DNA of 64,000 nucleotides from positions 233,843 through 297,842 of the forward strand of contig NZ_WHVV01000003.1 of assembly GCF_009650995.1 (NCBI RefSeq), written 5' to 3'. Positions 11,036 to 21,047 of this stretch are shown piece after piece. The notes beneath the pieces were generated by a model. That model saw only the letters and a list, made by a program, of their open reading frames with translations, made no database searches and was not told where the DNA came from. The DNA comes from Sporosarcina cascadiensis (GTDB lineage: Bacteria > Bacillota > Bacilli > Bacillales_A > Planococcaceae). Numbering within the stretch: the first letter of the stretch is position 1; each line of letters begins with the position of its first letter. The translations under genes were made by a program, and so were the position numbers.

Positions 11036-11071
11036 CAAAAAAACGAAGTGCGAATTGCACTTCGATTTTTT
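11036..11071. terminator. Bidirectional terminator between the ligase and flotillin genes
   Basis: CGAAGTGC pairs perfectly with GCACTTCG around a five-base loop. It is flanked by A-rich sequence on the left and ATTTTTTGG on the right, so it serves both converging genes. Confidence 0.85.
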
Positions 11072-11073
11072 GG

Positions 11074-12633
11074 TTACTCTTCAGAATCCTGAACGGACGC
11101 TGCTGATTCAGTTTGAGGTGTTGTATGATCAGATTTAGAACGGATCACTTCATTCGTCAGCTGTTCAATGCTCGGACGGATATTGCTTTTGCCCGAGAAG
11201 TTCTCCAGCATTTCCTTCATATCAATACCTGAGGAAGCTTTCAAAGTTTCCTGCAGCGTTGACATCAGGTCGGTCGCATAGGAAGTGACTTTATTGGCAC
11301 CTCCGCCTTCACCGCCGCCAGTATCGACTACAGTAATCTTATCGATATTGCCAAGCGGGCTGGCGATTTCTTTCGCATATTCAGGAAGCATGTTCACAAT
11401 CATATCAAGCATAGCTGCCTGACCATAGTGTTCGAAAGCTTCTGCGATTTTGCGTTTTGCTTCGGCTTCTGCAAGACCTTTTAGACGAATAATATCGGCT
11501 TCAGATTCACCTTGCGCACGCTGTGACTGTGCTTTGGCTGTACCGTCGAGACGGACTTTCTCAGCATCTGCCTGTGCACGGGCTTCAATACGGTACTTTT
11601 CTGCATCTGCTTCTGCCAGCTGTCTTGATTTCTCAGCTTCAGCGTTTTGTTCAATTGCGTAGCGGTCCGCATCCGCTTTTTTCTTCACTTCAGAATCATA
11701 TTGTTTCTCTCGGCGCAGAATTTCTTTTTCTTCCAATTCGATTTGTTTTTGACGCTCGATAATTCGGACCTGCATTTCCTGTTCCGTTACTTCTTGTTTG
11801 GAACGTGCAGTCTGTAATTCATACGCCTGGTCGGCGCGTGCTCTCGCTACATCTTGTTCGCGTCGGTATTCCGCTACTTTCAGCTGGTTTTCCTTTTCCG
11901 CTTCGGCAATTTCAGTTGCCCGTTCCAGCTCTGCCTTCTGTGCCTCTTTTGATGCTTCGGCATTTTTTATCCGTGTTTCTTTTTCTGCTTCAGCCATCGC
12001 TATGTCTGCATCGCGTCTGACCTGTGCAATCCGCGGCTTTCCTAATGAATCAAGATAGCCATTTTTATCTCGCACGTCTTTTATCGTGAATGAAACGATG
12101 ATCAATCCCATTTTTGCGAGATCCTGTGAAGCGACCCGCTGAACTTCCTGTGAAAACTTATCACGGTTTTTATAAATTTCTTCTACTGTCATGGAGCCCA
12201 GGATAGACCGTAAATGGCCTTCAAGCACTTCTTTCGCTTCATTTTCACGATCAGCTTTCGATTTTCCTAAAAATTGTTCGGCAGCCGTTGCGATTTCAGA
12301 AATAGAACCGCCTATTTTAATGATGGCCGTGCCGTCTGCCATGACCGGGACTCCCTGCTCTGTATAGACTTCAGGAGTGGAAACTTCCAGTTTGCTTGAT
12401 AATAAACTAAGCGGTTCTGCCTGTTGGAAAACAGGGAATACAAATGTACCGCCGCCCCGGATAATTTTAATCCGATTTCCAGACTCATCCGTATGTACAT
12501 TTTTCGAACCCAGATAACTGCCGGTTACGATCAATGCTTCATCGGGCCCCACCGTTTTGTATTTTGTAACATAAACACCAATAACAGAAATTAATACAAT
12601 TGCAACAATACCTAATACAATCCATAAACTCAT
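11074..12633 (-). CDS. floT: Flotillin-like membrane scaffold protein FloT
   Basis: The 519-residue protein organises functional membrane microdomains. An N-terminal hydrophobic segment (about residues 3-23) anchors it. An SPFH/PHB domain follows (about 25-200; KYKTVGPDEALIVTG and EVYTEQGVPVMADG). A long Ala/Glu/Lys-rich coiled coil spans about 205-400, and the C-terminal region contains GGGEGGGANK. This is the layout of B. subtilis YuaG/FloT. The NfeD-like gene lies directly upstream, as in the yuaF-floT operon, and a sigma-W type promoter precedes both. The coiled-coil region gives long open frames on the other strand, which are not genes. Confidence 0.93.
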   Translation of the reverse strand: MSLWIVLGIVAIVLISVIGVYVTKYKTVGPDEALIVTGSYLGSKNVHTDESGNRIKIIRGGGTFVFPVFQQAEPLSLLSSKLEVSTPEVYTEQGVPVMADGTAIIKIGGSISEIATAAEQFLGKSKADRENEAKEVLEGHLRSILGSMTVEEIYKNRDKFSQEVQRVASQDLAKMGLIIVSFTIKDVRDKNGYLDSLGKPRIAQVRRDADIAMAEAEKETRIKNAEASKEAQKAELERATEIAEAEKENQLKVAEYRREQDVARARADQAYELQTARSKQEVTEQEMQVRIIERQKQIELEEKEILRREKQYDSEVKKKADADRYAIEQNAEAEKSRQLAEADAEKYRIEARAQADAEKVRLDGTAKAQSQRAQGESEADIIRLKGLAEAEAKRKIAEAFEHYGQAAMLDMIVNMLPEYAKEIASPLGNIDKITVVDTGGGEGGGANKVTSYATDLMSTLQETLKASSGIDMKEMLENFSGKSNIRPSIEQLTNEVIRSKSDHTTPQTESAASVQDSEE

Positions 12634-12652
12634 GCTGTTTCCCCCTTATTTA

Positions 12653-13186
12653 TTATTTGAAGCGGAACGGTTCATACTCTTTAACAAAGAATGTGCCGTT
12701 TTTTACTTCGATCAGCAATACTTCTTTTCCATACTCGATTGCTTCATTCTCATATCCAGCCGCTCGTTTTGCCAGATTACCATTGACAGTTTCGAGCAAG
12801 ATTTCACCAAAACCGTCCACAGGAATAGGTACGATAACTTTTCCAACCAGACCTGTCAGTGATTCATCTGTATAGGCAAGCGAAACTTCTGCAGACCTGA
12901 GCGGAACTAACACAAAGAAATAAAGTAAGAAGTCCAAAGCAACAGCAATTCCTGCTGCGATAGCTAATATACCCCAGCTGTTTAAAGATGAGAGCAATTC
13001 TAAAACATATGCGGCAGCTGAAGTAAAGGTGATGAACGCGAGAATGACAGCAGGGTCAAGGAATGGACTCATTTCGCCGATACCTTCAGCCAGGTCACTG
13101 AGCAGTACATACAGTACACTTGCGATCCCTGCAATAATTAATACAGTCAAATAGATATTTTGTACAGCAAATCCAAACAGCTCCAT
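12653..13186 (-). CDS. NfeD-like membrane protein (YuaF type)
   Basis: This 177-residue membrane protein has three to four hydrophobic helices in the first 105 residues and a C-terminal OB-fold-like NfeD domain (LTGLVGKVIVPIPVDGFGEILLETVNG). NfeD proteins pair with SPFH proteins, and here floT follows after 19 bases. The ATG at 13186 is chosen because AGAGGG lies 7 bases upstream; the preceding TTG is too close to it. The sigma-W type promoter about 40 bases upstream suggests induction by envelope stress. Confidence 0.9.
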   Translation of the reverse strand: MELFGFAVQNIYLTVLIIAGIASVLYVLLSDLAEGIGEMSPFLDPAVILAFITFTSAAAYVLELLSSLNSWGILAIAAGIAVALDFLLYFFVLVPLRSAEVSLAYTDESLTGLVGKVIVPIPVDGFGEILLETVNGNLAKRAAGYENEAIEYGKEVLLIEVKNGTFFVKEYEPFRFK

Positions 13187-13225
13187 GTTCAATCCCTCTC
13201 TTCTACTTTATCCCGTTACTAATTA

Positions 13226-13251
13226 TACGGATATACAAATGAAAGGTTTCA
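13226..13251 (-). promoter_or_regulatory. Sigma-W type promoter for the nfeD-floT operon
   Basis: On the minus strand TGAAAC (complement of 13246-13251), a 16-base spacer and CGTA (complement of 13226-13229) match the extracytoplasmic-function sigma-W consensus exactly in both boxes and in spacing. B. subtilis yuaF-floT is known to be sigma-W controlled. Confidence 0.8.
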
Positions 13252-13333
13252 TTAATTATCTAAGTAATGTAAAATTTATAAAATTATTAGGTTTAAAAGA
13301 AATATTTCTTGTTGATTAGGGAAAAAGAGTCTG

Positions 13334-14131
13334 CACCAAAATGTGTGCTTGACAGGCTATTTCATGAGCAGTTTAAGATTGGACTGTGATTGCGCAATAT
13401 AGGATGAGAGTGGAAGGATACCGTTTCCCTGCGTTCCAGGCGGACGGGAGGGCCCTCGGTGAGCCAAGCGAACAGCGAAGGGTTCGCTTTGCCTTAATTT
13501 CTGTGTTCTCTACAGAAATTAAGGCAATACAGGGTTCCTTCTGCCGTCTTCTTTCGCTTCTTTCGCTCCCTTTAGTTGTCTCATCCTATCGGGCTGATCC
13601 TCCCGGAGTGTTTTAGCCGCGGGCTCACACGAAGTGAGTCATGCAACCGTTGCCGCAGGACGCGGCGTACTTAGGCTGCCTGGAACGAAGGTACACTGGC
13701 TGGTGTTTCAAGACTTTTTGTATGAGCAGGCAGTATGAGCACACGATTTGGGACTATTACAATGGGTAAGGTTTTTCATGCAATACTTATCATTCTGCAA
13801 AGGCTTAGATTCTTGTGATCGATGCATTTGCAAACTCGAGATACGAAACAAGACAAGCTAATTCATACTCTGCAAAAAAATCAGTACATCGTACTTTCTC
13901 CAACACTAGCGAAGGCGCAACTGCGGGGTAGGCCGTGGCTGTGAGACTGCTGGCACGTTCTTCGCCAGTAGGCTCATAGCGTAAGGCAATCCCCCAGCGC
14001 CGAAGCGGGTTTAAACTGCAAACTCACACTTCAATTAAAATCCCTTCAAAGTCGAGAAACGAAACCCGTACATATCAAATCCACACACTGCCAACATGCA
14101 CGTGACAGGTTGTCAAGCACATGTTTTGGTG
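13334..14131. repeat. Non-coding hairpin-rich region bounded by a 24-base inverted repeat
   Basis: The gap 13187-14416 holds no convincing gene. Bases 13334-13357 and the complement of 14108-14131 match at 20 of 24 positions, enclosing about 800 bases. Inside are a perfect 13-base-stem hairpin (CCTTAATTTCTGT / ACAGAAATTAAGG, about 13492-13526), flanking AGGATGAGA / TCTCATCC arms, and another hairpin at about 13941-13977. The 20-mer at 13648-13667 recurs in reverse complement at 53934-53953. This points to a dispersed intergenic repeat family, perhaps a non-autonomous or decayed element. Sequence 14132-14416 is AT-rich and carries only the urease promoter region. Confidence 0.5.
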
Positions 14132-14200
14132 AAGAGCCAGAAAAAATTACGAAAGAAATACTAGGTTGGTTCCTTGAGAACTTAGAATAATGATAGAATC

Positions 14201-14229
14201 TTGTTTTTTATAATTCTATAATCTATAAT
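14201..14229 (+). promoter_or_regulatory. Candidate promoter of the urease operon
   Basis: TTGTTT (14201-14206), a 17-base spacer and TATAAT (14224-14229) lie about 190 bases before ureA. The surrounding DNA is AT-rich, so other TATAAT-like boxes overlap and the exact promoter is not certain. The leader of roughly 180 bases contains no riboswitch that I recognise. Confidence 0.5.
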
Positions 14230-14416
14230 AGTAATGTTATTGCTATAACCTTCATAAGCCCTGCTTTCCCCTGGGCGCACATACCATTGGACACTCGTTC
14301 AAACTACTTTATAACTCAAAAAAGAACCACCGAAACAACTGAATATTTTAAAAACAGCCTATATAGCTGCTTATTTGTTGAGCCTTTTTTTAATCTTTTT
14401 AAGGAGGTGAATCCCA

Positions 14417-14719
14417 TTGAAGTTATCTCCAGTCGAACAGGAAAAATTATTACTGCATATGGCAGGTGAATTAGCCATTAAACGAAAAGCGCGTGGAGTT
14501 CTGTTAAATTATCCTGAATCTGTAGCGTTCATCTGTCATTACATTATGGAAGGCGCGCGGGACGGAAAAACCGTAGCGCAGCTGATGAGTGAAGGAAAAC
14601 AATTGTTGACGGTAGAAGACGTCATGGAAGGTGTAGCGGACATGATTACAGATGTACAAATCGAGTGCACATTTCCAGATGGCACGAAGCTAGTCACCGT
14701 TCATGAGCCCATTCAATAA
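14417..14719 (+). CDS. ureA: Urease subunit gamma UreA
   Basis: This is the small gamma subunit (100 residues) of the cytosolic nickel urease, which hydrolyses urea to ammonia and carbamate. The sequence is typical: [20 protein letters not shown], then [21 protein letters not shown]. The start is TTG at 14417, placed seven bases after the strong site AAGGAGGTGA; no ATG in frame would give the conserved N-terminus. It is the first gene of ureABCEFGD. Confidence 0.97.
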   Translation: MKLSPVEQEKLLLHMAGELAIKRKARGVLLNYPESVAFICHYIMEGARDGKTVAQLMSEGKQLLTVEDVMEGVADMITDVQIECTFPDGTKLVTVHEPIQ

Positions 14720-14734
14720 AAGGAGGTTACCACT

Positions 14735-15115
14735 TTGATTCCAGGAGAGATTAGACCTGCAAATAAAACAATCGAAATTAACGTAGGGCGGGCGGTACAA
14801 TCTGTTCAAATTGCGAATACAGGAGATCGTCCGATTCAAGTAGGCTCACATTTTCATTTCATTGAGGTGAATAAGCATTTACAATTTGATCGGGAAAAAG
14901 CAGTGGGTATGCATTTGAATATTCCAGCTGGTACTGCAGTACGATTTGAACCAGGTGAGGAAAAGATAGTGGAATTAGTGGAGTTTGGCGGTAAGCAGCA
15001 TGTCTTTGGCTTAAATGAACTGACAGAAGGTTCCACACATAAAAAAGAAGAAATAATTGAGAAAGCAAAAGTTGGTCGATTTAAAGGAGCAGATCCTAAT
15101 GAAAATAACTCATGA
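14735..15115 (+). CDS. ureB: Urease subunit beta UreB
   Basis: The beta subunit of urease has 126 residues with the family start [19 protein letters not shown] and the core [23 protein letters not shown]. The start codon is TTG, seven bases after AAAGGAGGTT. The 3' end overlaps ureC by 17 bases. In bacterial ureases the alpha, beta and gamma chains form a trimer of heterotrimers. Confidence 0.97.
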   Translation: MIPGEIRPANKTIEINVGRAVQSVQIANTGDRPIQVGSHFHFIEVNKHLQFDREKAVGMHLNIPAGTAVRFEPGEEKIVELVEFGGKQHVFGLNELTEGSTHKKEEIIEKAKVGRFKGADPNENNS

Positions 15116-16814
15116 ACAGTATGGGAAAATGTTCGGTCCAACCGTTGGAGACCAGATTCGGCTGGCGGATACAGACTTATGGATTGAAATAGAGAAAGAT
15201 TATACCACTTACGGCGATGAGGGCATTTTCGGCGGAGGAAAATCATTGCGTGTGTCGATGGGGCAAAATGGACAAAAAACGGCAGATGAAGGTGTATTGG
15301 ATACGGTGATTACAAATGCCATGATCATTGATTACACAGGCATTGTAAAAGCTGATATCGGCATGAAAGATGGACGAATTGTAGGGATCGGAAAAGCTGG
15401 AAATCCAAACACGATGGATGGGGTAGACCAGGGAATGATCATTGGTGTGGGTACGGAAGTGTATGCAGGAGAAGGTTTAATTGCAACAGCCGGAGCAATC
15501 GATACGCATATTCATTTTATCAGTCCAGATCAAGTGGAAGTCGCATTAAATGCGGGAACTACAACATTTATTGGCGGGGGTACTGGCCCGGCGGCAGGAT
15601 CAACCGCGACGACTGTAACCCCAGGGAGATGGCATTTACATCGTATGCTTCAAGCAATAGAAGACATCCCTATGAATATTGGGTTATTTGGAAAAGGCAG
15701 TGCATCATTTCCTGAACCATTAATTGAACAGATCCATGCGGGGGCAGTTGGTTTGAAGATTCACGAAGACTGGGGTGCTACTCCTTCAGCATTACACCAA
15801 AGTTTACTTGTCGCAGATGAGTACGATATTCAAATCGCACTTCATTCAGATACTTTGAATGAAGCTGGCTTTGTGGAAGAAACAATTGAAGCAATTGATG
15901 GACGGGTTATTCACGTATTCCATACAGAAGGAGCGGGCGGAGGACATGCCCCGGATCAATTAAAAATGGCGAGTTATCCCAATGTCTTACCTGCATCAAC
16001 AAACCCAACAAAGCCTTTTACAACGAACACCATTGATGAACATTTAGATATGTTAATGGTGTGCCATCATCTGAAACATGATGTTGCGGAAGATGTAGCA
16101 TTTGCGGATTCAAGAATTCGTCCTGAAACGATTGCTGCAGAAGATATTATGCAGGATTTAGGTGTGTTAAGTATTATGTCATCTGACTCACAAGCAATGG
16201 GGCGTGTTGGTGAAGTTGCCATGAGGACATGGCAAACTGCCCACAAAATGAAATTACAAAGGGGATCATTGCCGCAAGATGAAGGAAAAGATCATGATAA
16301 TTTCCGTGTGAAGCGATATGTCGCTAAATACACTATTAACCCGGCTATCGCACAAGGGATTTCACATGAAGTCGGTTCGCTCGAAGAAGGAAAGTTAGCG
16401 GATATTATTTTATGGAAACCAGCATTTTTTGGCGTCAAAGCAGAAGTTGTCATTAAAGCGGGGATTGCCGTATATGCACAAACAGGAGATCCAAACGCTT
16501 CCATTCCAACTCCTCAGCCAATGAAGGGAAGAAGAACTTATGGATTTCATGGACAAGGTCCACAAAATGTAGCCATGACATTTTTACCGAAAATCGCAGT
16601 CGAAGAAGAACTTCCTGAAAAATTGGGATTAAAGCGAATGATTGGCACCGTCACTAATTGTCGGAATATATCGAAAGAAGATATGAAATTAAATAGTGAG
16701 ATGCCAGAAATTGATGTGAATCCTGAAACGTATGAAGTGAAATTAGACGGAGAGCTTGCAATATGTGAACCGTTAAGTGAGTTGCCGATGGCGCAACGTT
16801 ACTTCTTATTTTAA
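15099..16814 (+). CDS. ureC: Urease subunit alpha UreC (catalytic)
   Basis: The 571-residue catalytic subunit has every active-site residue in place: nickel ligands H137, H139, H249, H275 and D363, carbamylated K220 (GLKIHEDWG), and the flap residues C322 and H323 (VCHHLK). These numbers are the same as those used for the S. pasteurii enzyme. The ATG at 15099 (MKITHEQYG) is preferred to an upstream start because AAAGGAG precedes it and the alpha subunit normally begins there. It overlaps ureB by 17 bases. The sequence differs clearly from the S. pasteurii urease as I remember it, so this is another species or another urease lineage. Confidence 0.98.
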   Translation: MKITHEQYGKMFGPTVGDQIRLADTDLWIEIEKDYTTYGDEGIFGGGKSLRVSMGQNGQKTADEGVLDTVITNAMIIDYTGIVKADIGMKDGRIVGIGKAGNPNTMDGVDQGMIIGVGTEVYAGEGLIATAGAIDTHIHFISPDQVEVALNAGTTTFIGGGTGPAAGSTATTVTPGRWHLHRMLQAIEDIPMNIGLFGKGSASFPEPLIEQIHAGAVGLKIHEDWGATPSALHQSLLVADEYDIQIALHSDTLNEAGFVEETIEAIDGRVIHVFHTEGAGGGHAPDQLKMASYPNVLPASTNPTKPFTTNTIDEHLDMLMVCHHLKHDVAEDVAFADSRIRPETIAAEDIMQDLGVLSIMSSDSQAMGRVGEVAMRTWQTAHKMKLQRGSLPQDEGKDHDNFRVKRYVAKYTINPAIAQGISHEVGSLEEGKLADIILWKPAFFGVKAEVVIKAGIAVYAQTGDPNASIPTPQPMKGRRTYGFHGQGPQNVAMTFLPKIAVEEELPEKLGLKRMIGTVTNCRNISKEDMKLNSEMPEIDVNPETYEVKLDGELAICEPLSELPMAQRYFLF

Positions 16815-16856
16815 TGATAACTACAATATTAAATGGATTAAGGGAGTGTTGGTTAG

Positions 16857-17303
16857 ATGCTAGTGGAAAAAATTATAGGCAATATTTCCGGCAAAGAAGA
16901 AGAAACTCGAAAAACAATTGAATGGATCGAACTGGACTGGGAGCATTTAAGTAAACGAATTTTACGTGCAGAAACAACTGGCAACACGGATATCGCCTTG
17001 CGTATCGATCAAGAAGAACCATTGCAATATGGCGATATATTGTTTGAGGATGAAAACCGGATCATTGCCATTCGTACGAAAATGGAACCCGTTATTGTCA
17101 TCAAACCAAAGGACATGACGGAGATGGGGAAGGCGGCATTTGAACTGGGTAACCGGCATACGCCTTCATTAATTGAAAAAAATGAGATTATTGTCCGGGC
17201 CGATCATACATTGATACCGTTATTAGAAGAAGTAGGTGTAGCTTTTGAAACAACAGAAAAGCGATTCAAACAACCGTTTAAATACCGCGGACATTCACAT
17301 TAA
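16857..17303 (+). CDS. ureE: Urease accessory protein UreE (nickel chaperone)
   Basis: UreE carries nickel to the UreDFG-apourease complex. The 148 residues comprise an N-terminal peptide-binding domain and a C-terminal metal-binding domain (FELGNRHTPSLIEKNEIIVRADHT), in which the histidine of GNRHTP is the conserved dimer-interface nickel ligand. The tail ends RGHSH, a short HxH tail rather than the long poly-His tail of enterobacterial UreE. The gene overlaps the start assigned to ureF. Confidence 0.95.
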   Translation: MLVEKIIGNISGKEEETRKTIEWIELDWEHLSKRILRAETTGNTDIALRIDQEEPLQYGDILFEDENRIIAIRTKMEPVIVIKPKDMTEMGKAAFELGNRHTPSLIEKNEIIVRADHTLIPLLEEVGVAFETTEKRFKQPFKYRGHSH

Positions 17304-17985
17304 TTCAACCTTTCTCCATTTGATGCAGATTCATGACTCTGCATTTCCAATAGGGAACTATACTCACTCTTATGGTATGGAAACGTTTATACAAGAAAAC
17401 CGTCTGCAAACAAAAGAAGAATTGCTGGAGTTTTGTAAAACTTTCCTCATGCACAATCTACTTTACGGAGATGTGATTCTAATTCAGGAAGCATATAGGG
17501 CAACCAATATTCGAGACTTGAATAAACTTCAGTCGCTGGATGAACTATGCGGAGCAATAAAACTAGCGAAAGAATCACGTGAAGCGAGTGTCAATGTCGG
17601 CAAGCAATTCATGCGTACCGTCTTACCACTGTGTGCCGATCCTTTTTTAACTAAATGGCATACCTGTGTTAAAAGTAGAAAAGCAAAAGGCCATTATGCC
17701 GTTGTGCTTGGAATATACTGTGCATTGAACGAGTTTGACATGGAAATGACTGTGATGATGTACATGTATTCCACAGTCAATGGATTGATCCAAAATGCAG
17801 TTCGGTCTGTGCCTTTTGGCCAAAATACAGGAGTGCAGTCACTGTATGAATTACTGGATTGGGTTACAGAGGCTGCGAAAATGGCGCAAAAATTAACAGT
17901 AGATGACGTTTCAAATAATGCGCTGAGCATTGAGCTTTCTTCTATGAAGCACGAATATTTACATTCACGATTATTTATTTCATAA
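17245..17985 (+). CDS. ureF: Urease accessory protein UreF
   Basis: UreF works with UreD and UreG in nickel insertion into urease. The conserved N-terminal motif LMQIHDSAFPIGNYTHSYGMETF is present near residue 26, and the all-helical remainder is as expected. The start is uncertain. The TTG at 17245 has AGGTG about 9 bases ahead and gives 246 residues; the first ATG (17323) would cut into the conserved first helix. With the TTG start the gene overlaps ureE by 59 bases. Confidence 0.92.
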   Translation: MKQQKSDSNNRLNTADIHINSTFLHLMQIHDSAFPIGNYTHSYGMETFIQENRLQTKEELLEFCKTFLMHNLLYGDVILIQEAYRATNIRDLNKLQSLDELCGAIKLAKESREASVNVGKQFMRTVLPLCADPFLTKWHTCVKSRKAKGHYAVVLGIYCALNEFDMEMTVMMYMYSTVNGLIQNAVRSVPFGQNTGVQSLYELLDWVTEAAKMAQKLTVDDVSNNALSIELSSMKHEYLHSRLFIS

Positions 17986-18003
17986 AATAAGAGGAGGATT
18001 ACT

Positions 18004-18627
18004 ATGAAACCAGTACGTTTAGGAATTGGTGGTCCAGTTGGATCTGGTAAAACATCTTTGGTGGATCAACTGACACGAAAAATGCATGAAGATTATAAAG
18101 TGGCGGTTATAACCAATGATATCTATACGCGTGAAGATGCACAGTTTTTAATGCAAAATGGTGTATTGAATGAGGATCAAATTATCGGAGTGGAGACAGG
18201 CGGCTGCCCGCATACGGCCATCAGGGAAGATGCATCAATGAACTTTTCGGCAATTGATGAATTGAATGAACGTTTTGACGATTTGGATATCATCTTTGTG
18301 GAAAGTGGCGGGGATAATTTATCCGCGACGTTCAGTCCTGAATTAGTGGATGCCTACATCTATGTGATCGATGTGGCAGAAGGACAAGATATTCCACGCA
18401 AAGGCGGACCCGCATTGACGCGCTCTGATTTATTGCTTATTAATAAAACAGATTTGGCGCCGCATGTTGGTGTTGATCTTGACATTATGCACCATGATGT
18501 AGAAAAAATGCGTGAAGGCAGACCGTATATTTTCGCTGATGTCAGGACTCAGAAGAATGTCGATAAAATTGTGGAGTGGATCCAGAGCCACTTATTGCTT
18601 GAAGGCATGACGAAAAGTGGCAATTAA
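18004..18627 (+). CDS. ureG: Urease accessory GTPase UreG
   Basis: UreG is the SIMIBI-class GTPase that powers nickel delivery. The 207 residues carry the P-loop [10 protein letters not shown] (residues 9-18), the conserved [17 protein letters not shown] (nickel-binding CPH motif), VESGGDNL and the guanine-specificity motif NKTDLA. AGAGGAGG lies upstream of the ATG. The 3' end overlaps the assigned start of ureD. Confidence 0.97.
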   Translation: MKPVRLGIGGPVGSGKTSLVDQLTRKMHEDYKVAVITNDIYTREDAQFLMQNGVLNEDQIIGVETGGCPHTAIREDASMNFSAIDELNERFDDLDIIFVESGGDNLSATFSPELVDAYIYVIDVAEGQDIPRKGGPALTRSDLLLINKTDLAPHVGVDLDIMHHDVEKMREGRPYIFADVRTQKNVDKIVEWIQSHLLLEGMTKSGN

Positions 18628-19429
18628 TTCGCAAGGACGATACGTGCATCACGGCGTGTTGCAGATGGGATTCGAAATGAGGAGAGGTATAACGAAAATG
18701 CCTTTCGTCTTTCAACAGCCTCCTCTAAAAGCGAGCCGTGCTTTATACGATGGACCGAAAGATCGTGCCATTGTGTATATCATGGAATCCTCTGGAGGTA
18801 TGGTGGCGGGCGATCGAAATGATATGACGATTTCTGTTGGCCATGAAGCGAAGGTGACGATGATTCAGCAATCTGCATTGAAGATTTATCCATCTCAAAA
18901 CGATAAGCAGTGTGTGCAAGAGATTACAGTGGATATTGAGGATAATGCACGTTTGGAATGGATGCCGGAAGTCGTCATTCCTTTTAGTGATGCCCGTTTT
19001 AACATGTCGACAGCGATTGATATGCGCTCAACCTCTACGTTGATCTGGGGTGAAATTATTGCACCAGGACGCGAAAAAAGAGGGGAAATATTTGATTTTG
19101 AAAGTTTGCGTTCTACATTTTCCATTCGCATAGACGATCAATTGATTGCACAAGACTCTATTTCCATACAGCCGGCTGAAATGAATTTACAGGCACTTGG
19201 GATGTTAGAGAACGCGCAATACATTGGTTCTATTTGGGTGGTATCTCCGAACGCCCATAAGTTAGATGTACGTGGAATTCAGGAAAACTTGTTAAATAAT
19301 TCGACTGTAAGAATTGCGATCACCCGTCTGGAGAGCAATGCCATCCACTGCCGTTTTTTAGGTGCTGAGCAGTGGGACATGCAAGAGGAGTTAAAAAGAG
19401 TATTTACAATGTTTTCCGAGCAGCTGTAA
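18617..19429 (+). CDS. ureD: Urease accessory protein UreD (UreH)
   Basis: UreD binds apourease and forms a tunnel for nickel from UreG and UreF. The family pattern is visible: [29 protein letters not shown] and [13 protein letters not shown]. The start is not certain. GTG 18617 overlaps ureG and gives 270 residues; GTG 18647 is also possible. Its position at the end of the ure genes, as in ureABCEFGD of other Bacillales, supports the assignment. The importer genes begin about 40 bases downstream, so the transcript may continue into them. Confidence 0.93.
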   Translation: MAINSQGRYVHHGVLQMGFEMRRGITKMPFVFQQPPLKASRALYDGPKDRAIVYIMESSGGMVAGDRNDMTISVGHEAKVTMIQQSALKIYPSQNDKQCVQEITVDIEDNARLEWMPEVVIPFSDARFNMSTAIDMRSTSTLIWGEIIAPGREKRGEIFDFESLRSTFSIRIDDQLIAQDSISIQPAEMNLQALGMLENAQYIGSIWVVSPNAHKLDVRGIQENLLNNSTVRIAITRLESNAIHCRFLGAEQWDMQEELKRVFTMFSEQL

Positions 19430-19466
19430 GTCGAGTTCGTATTTTGTGGAAAAGGAAATGAATAGT

Positions 19467-21047
19467 ATGTGGAATAGTAAGTATCTTAGTATTTTATTCG
19501 CTGCACTGCTTGTGTTAAGTGCGTGCAGCAAAACATCTTCAGACACAGCGGCAGAAGTGGCAGACAGCGATCGGGATCGGTTAGTCTATGCTTCGGAATC
19601 AGAGTTTGCGGGTTTAAATCCATTACTCGAGGAAACAAACGTAGATGCCTTGCTTTTCAGAGGGTTACTGCGATTTGATGAAAACAATACACCGCAAAAT
19701 GATATCGCACAGCAAGTAGAAGTTTCAGAGGATTTATTGACTTATACTTTTACGTTGAAAGAGGACGTCCATTTTCACGATGGAACAATTCTTTCTGCAG
19801 ATGATGTAATCTTTACAATCGAAAGTATACTGGACGATCAAAATGCATCCTTTTTGAAGTCAGACTTTATAGCGGTTGATACCCTCACGAAAAATACGCA
19901 GAACCAAGTCGTGATTACATTAAAATATCCTTTCACACCGTTTTTGGATAAGATGACAGTTCCGATCTTACCGAAACATGCATTTAAGGGAGAAACGATG
20001 CGGAACTCTGAATTTAACCGATCCCCGATTGGAGCCGGCCCATATCAAATGGATGAATGGAACAGCGGAGATCATATCGTGCTGAAAGCCTTTCCAGAAT
20101 TTTTCGGCACCGCGCCATCTATTGACCAAGTCGTATTTAAATTTATTGAAGATAGCACAATGCGTGCTTTGAAATTAAAAACAGGTGAAGTGGATGTTGC
20201 ATTGCTTGATCCTTCGCAAGTGAAATCCGTTTCAGGAGAAGAATCCATTAAAATTTATGATATGGATTCTGCAGATTATCGAGGTATGCTCTTCAATATG
20301 AAACAGGAGCTATTCCAAGATGTGAATGTACGGAAAGCATTTAGTTATGCGACAGACCGGGATAGTATTTTAAAAGGAATTTTATTTGGATTCGGACAGA
20401 TAGCCTATTCTCCTCTGCAAAAGAATAGTTTTAAAAGCTCTGACGCAGAACCGTATACATACGACGTGAAGAAAGCGAACAAGCTATTGGAGAAGGCAGG
20501 ATGGAAGAAAGAATCCGATGGCTTCCGGTACAAAGGCAAGGAAAAACTTGCCTTTACGATCACCACTCCCATAACGGATAACGTGCGCGTGGATATGGCG
20601 AATTATTTATCCGAAAGCTTTAAAGAAGTAGGAGCGGATGTGAAAGTGGCTGCATTGGACTGGAGTGCCATTGTAATCGAGGAAACGGATGCATTTATGG
20701 TCGGGTGGGGAAGTCCGTATGACGCCGATCACCATACGTATGCTTTGTTTCATTCAGATGAAGCCAGTGTGAATAGTTCCGGCTATAACTATGGAAGTTA
20801 TTCCAATGAAACTGTCGATTCGCTTTTAACAGAGGGAAGGAAAACAGTAGATGAAGAGAAACGTAAGGAAATATACGGACTACTTCAAGCCGAATTATCA
20901 GAAGATCCTCCTTTTATTTATATTGCCTACTTACATGCAGTATATGGGATGAATAAAGATATCAAAGGAGTAAAGGAACGAACGCTTGGCCACCATGGAT
21001 CTGGATTCTTATGGAATGTAGAGGAGTGGGAGTGGAATGACAGGTAA
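19467..21047 (+). CDS. ABC transporter substrate-binding lipoprotein, family 5 (NikA/OppA type), probably nickel
   Basis: This is an extracytoplasmic binding lipoprotein of the peptide/nickel family. The N-terminus has a lipoprotein signal with lipobox LSAC and the modified cysteine at about residue 20. The family core follows: ENNTPQNDIAQQVEVS, VHFHDGTILSADDV and IGAGPYQMDEW. The ATG at 19467 is chosen because AAAGGA lies 10 bases ahead and the signal peptide then has a normal length. It starts a five-gene importer directly after the urease genes. Family 5 proteins bind peptides or Ni-chelates; the urease context makes nickel the best guess, as for the nik systems of staphylococci. The sequence alone does not prove the ligand. 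Confidence 0.9.
   Translation: MWNSKYLSILFAALLVLSACSKTSSDTAAEVADSDRDRLVYASESEFAGLNPLLEETNVDALLFRGLLRFDENNTPQNDIAQQVEVSEDLLTYTFTLKEDVHFHDGTILSADDVIFTIESILDDQNASFLKSDFIAVDTLTKNTQNQVVITLKYPFTPFLDKMTVPILPKHAFKGETMRNSEFNRSPIGAGPYQMDEWNSGDHIVLKAFPEFFGTAPSIDQVVFKFIEDSTMRALKLKTGEVDVALLDPSQVKSVSGEESIKIYDMDSADYRGMLFNMKQELFQDVNVRKAFSYATDRDSILKGILFGFGQIAYSPLQKNSFKSSDAEPYTYDVKKANKLLEKAGWKKESDGFRYKGKEKLAFTITTPITDNVRVDMANYLSESFKEVGADVKVAALDWSAIVIEETDAFMVGWGSPYDADHHTYALFHSDEASVNSSGYNYGSYSNETVDSLLTEGRKTVDEEKRKEIYGLLQAELSEDPPFIYIAYLHAVYGMNKDIKGVKERTLGHHGSGFLWNVEEWEWNDR

Noticed and set aside
11450..12058. Several plus-strand open frames opposite floT
   Set aside because: They are a by-product of the Ala/Glu/Lys-rich coiled-coil codons of flotillin. 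The Ser/Ala-rich readings have no ribosome sites.
13386..13616. Open frame of 76 codons in the repeat region
   Set aside because: It crosses a perfect hairpin, has no ribosome site, and its sequence is shared in part with non-coding repeats elsewhere.
14236..14416. A nickel or other riboswitch in the urease leader
   Set aside because: The leader is long but shows none of the conserved patterns that I know. It is AT-rich with only weak pairing.
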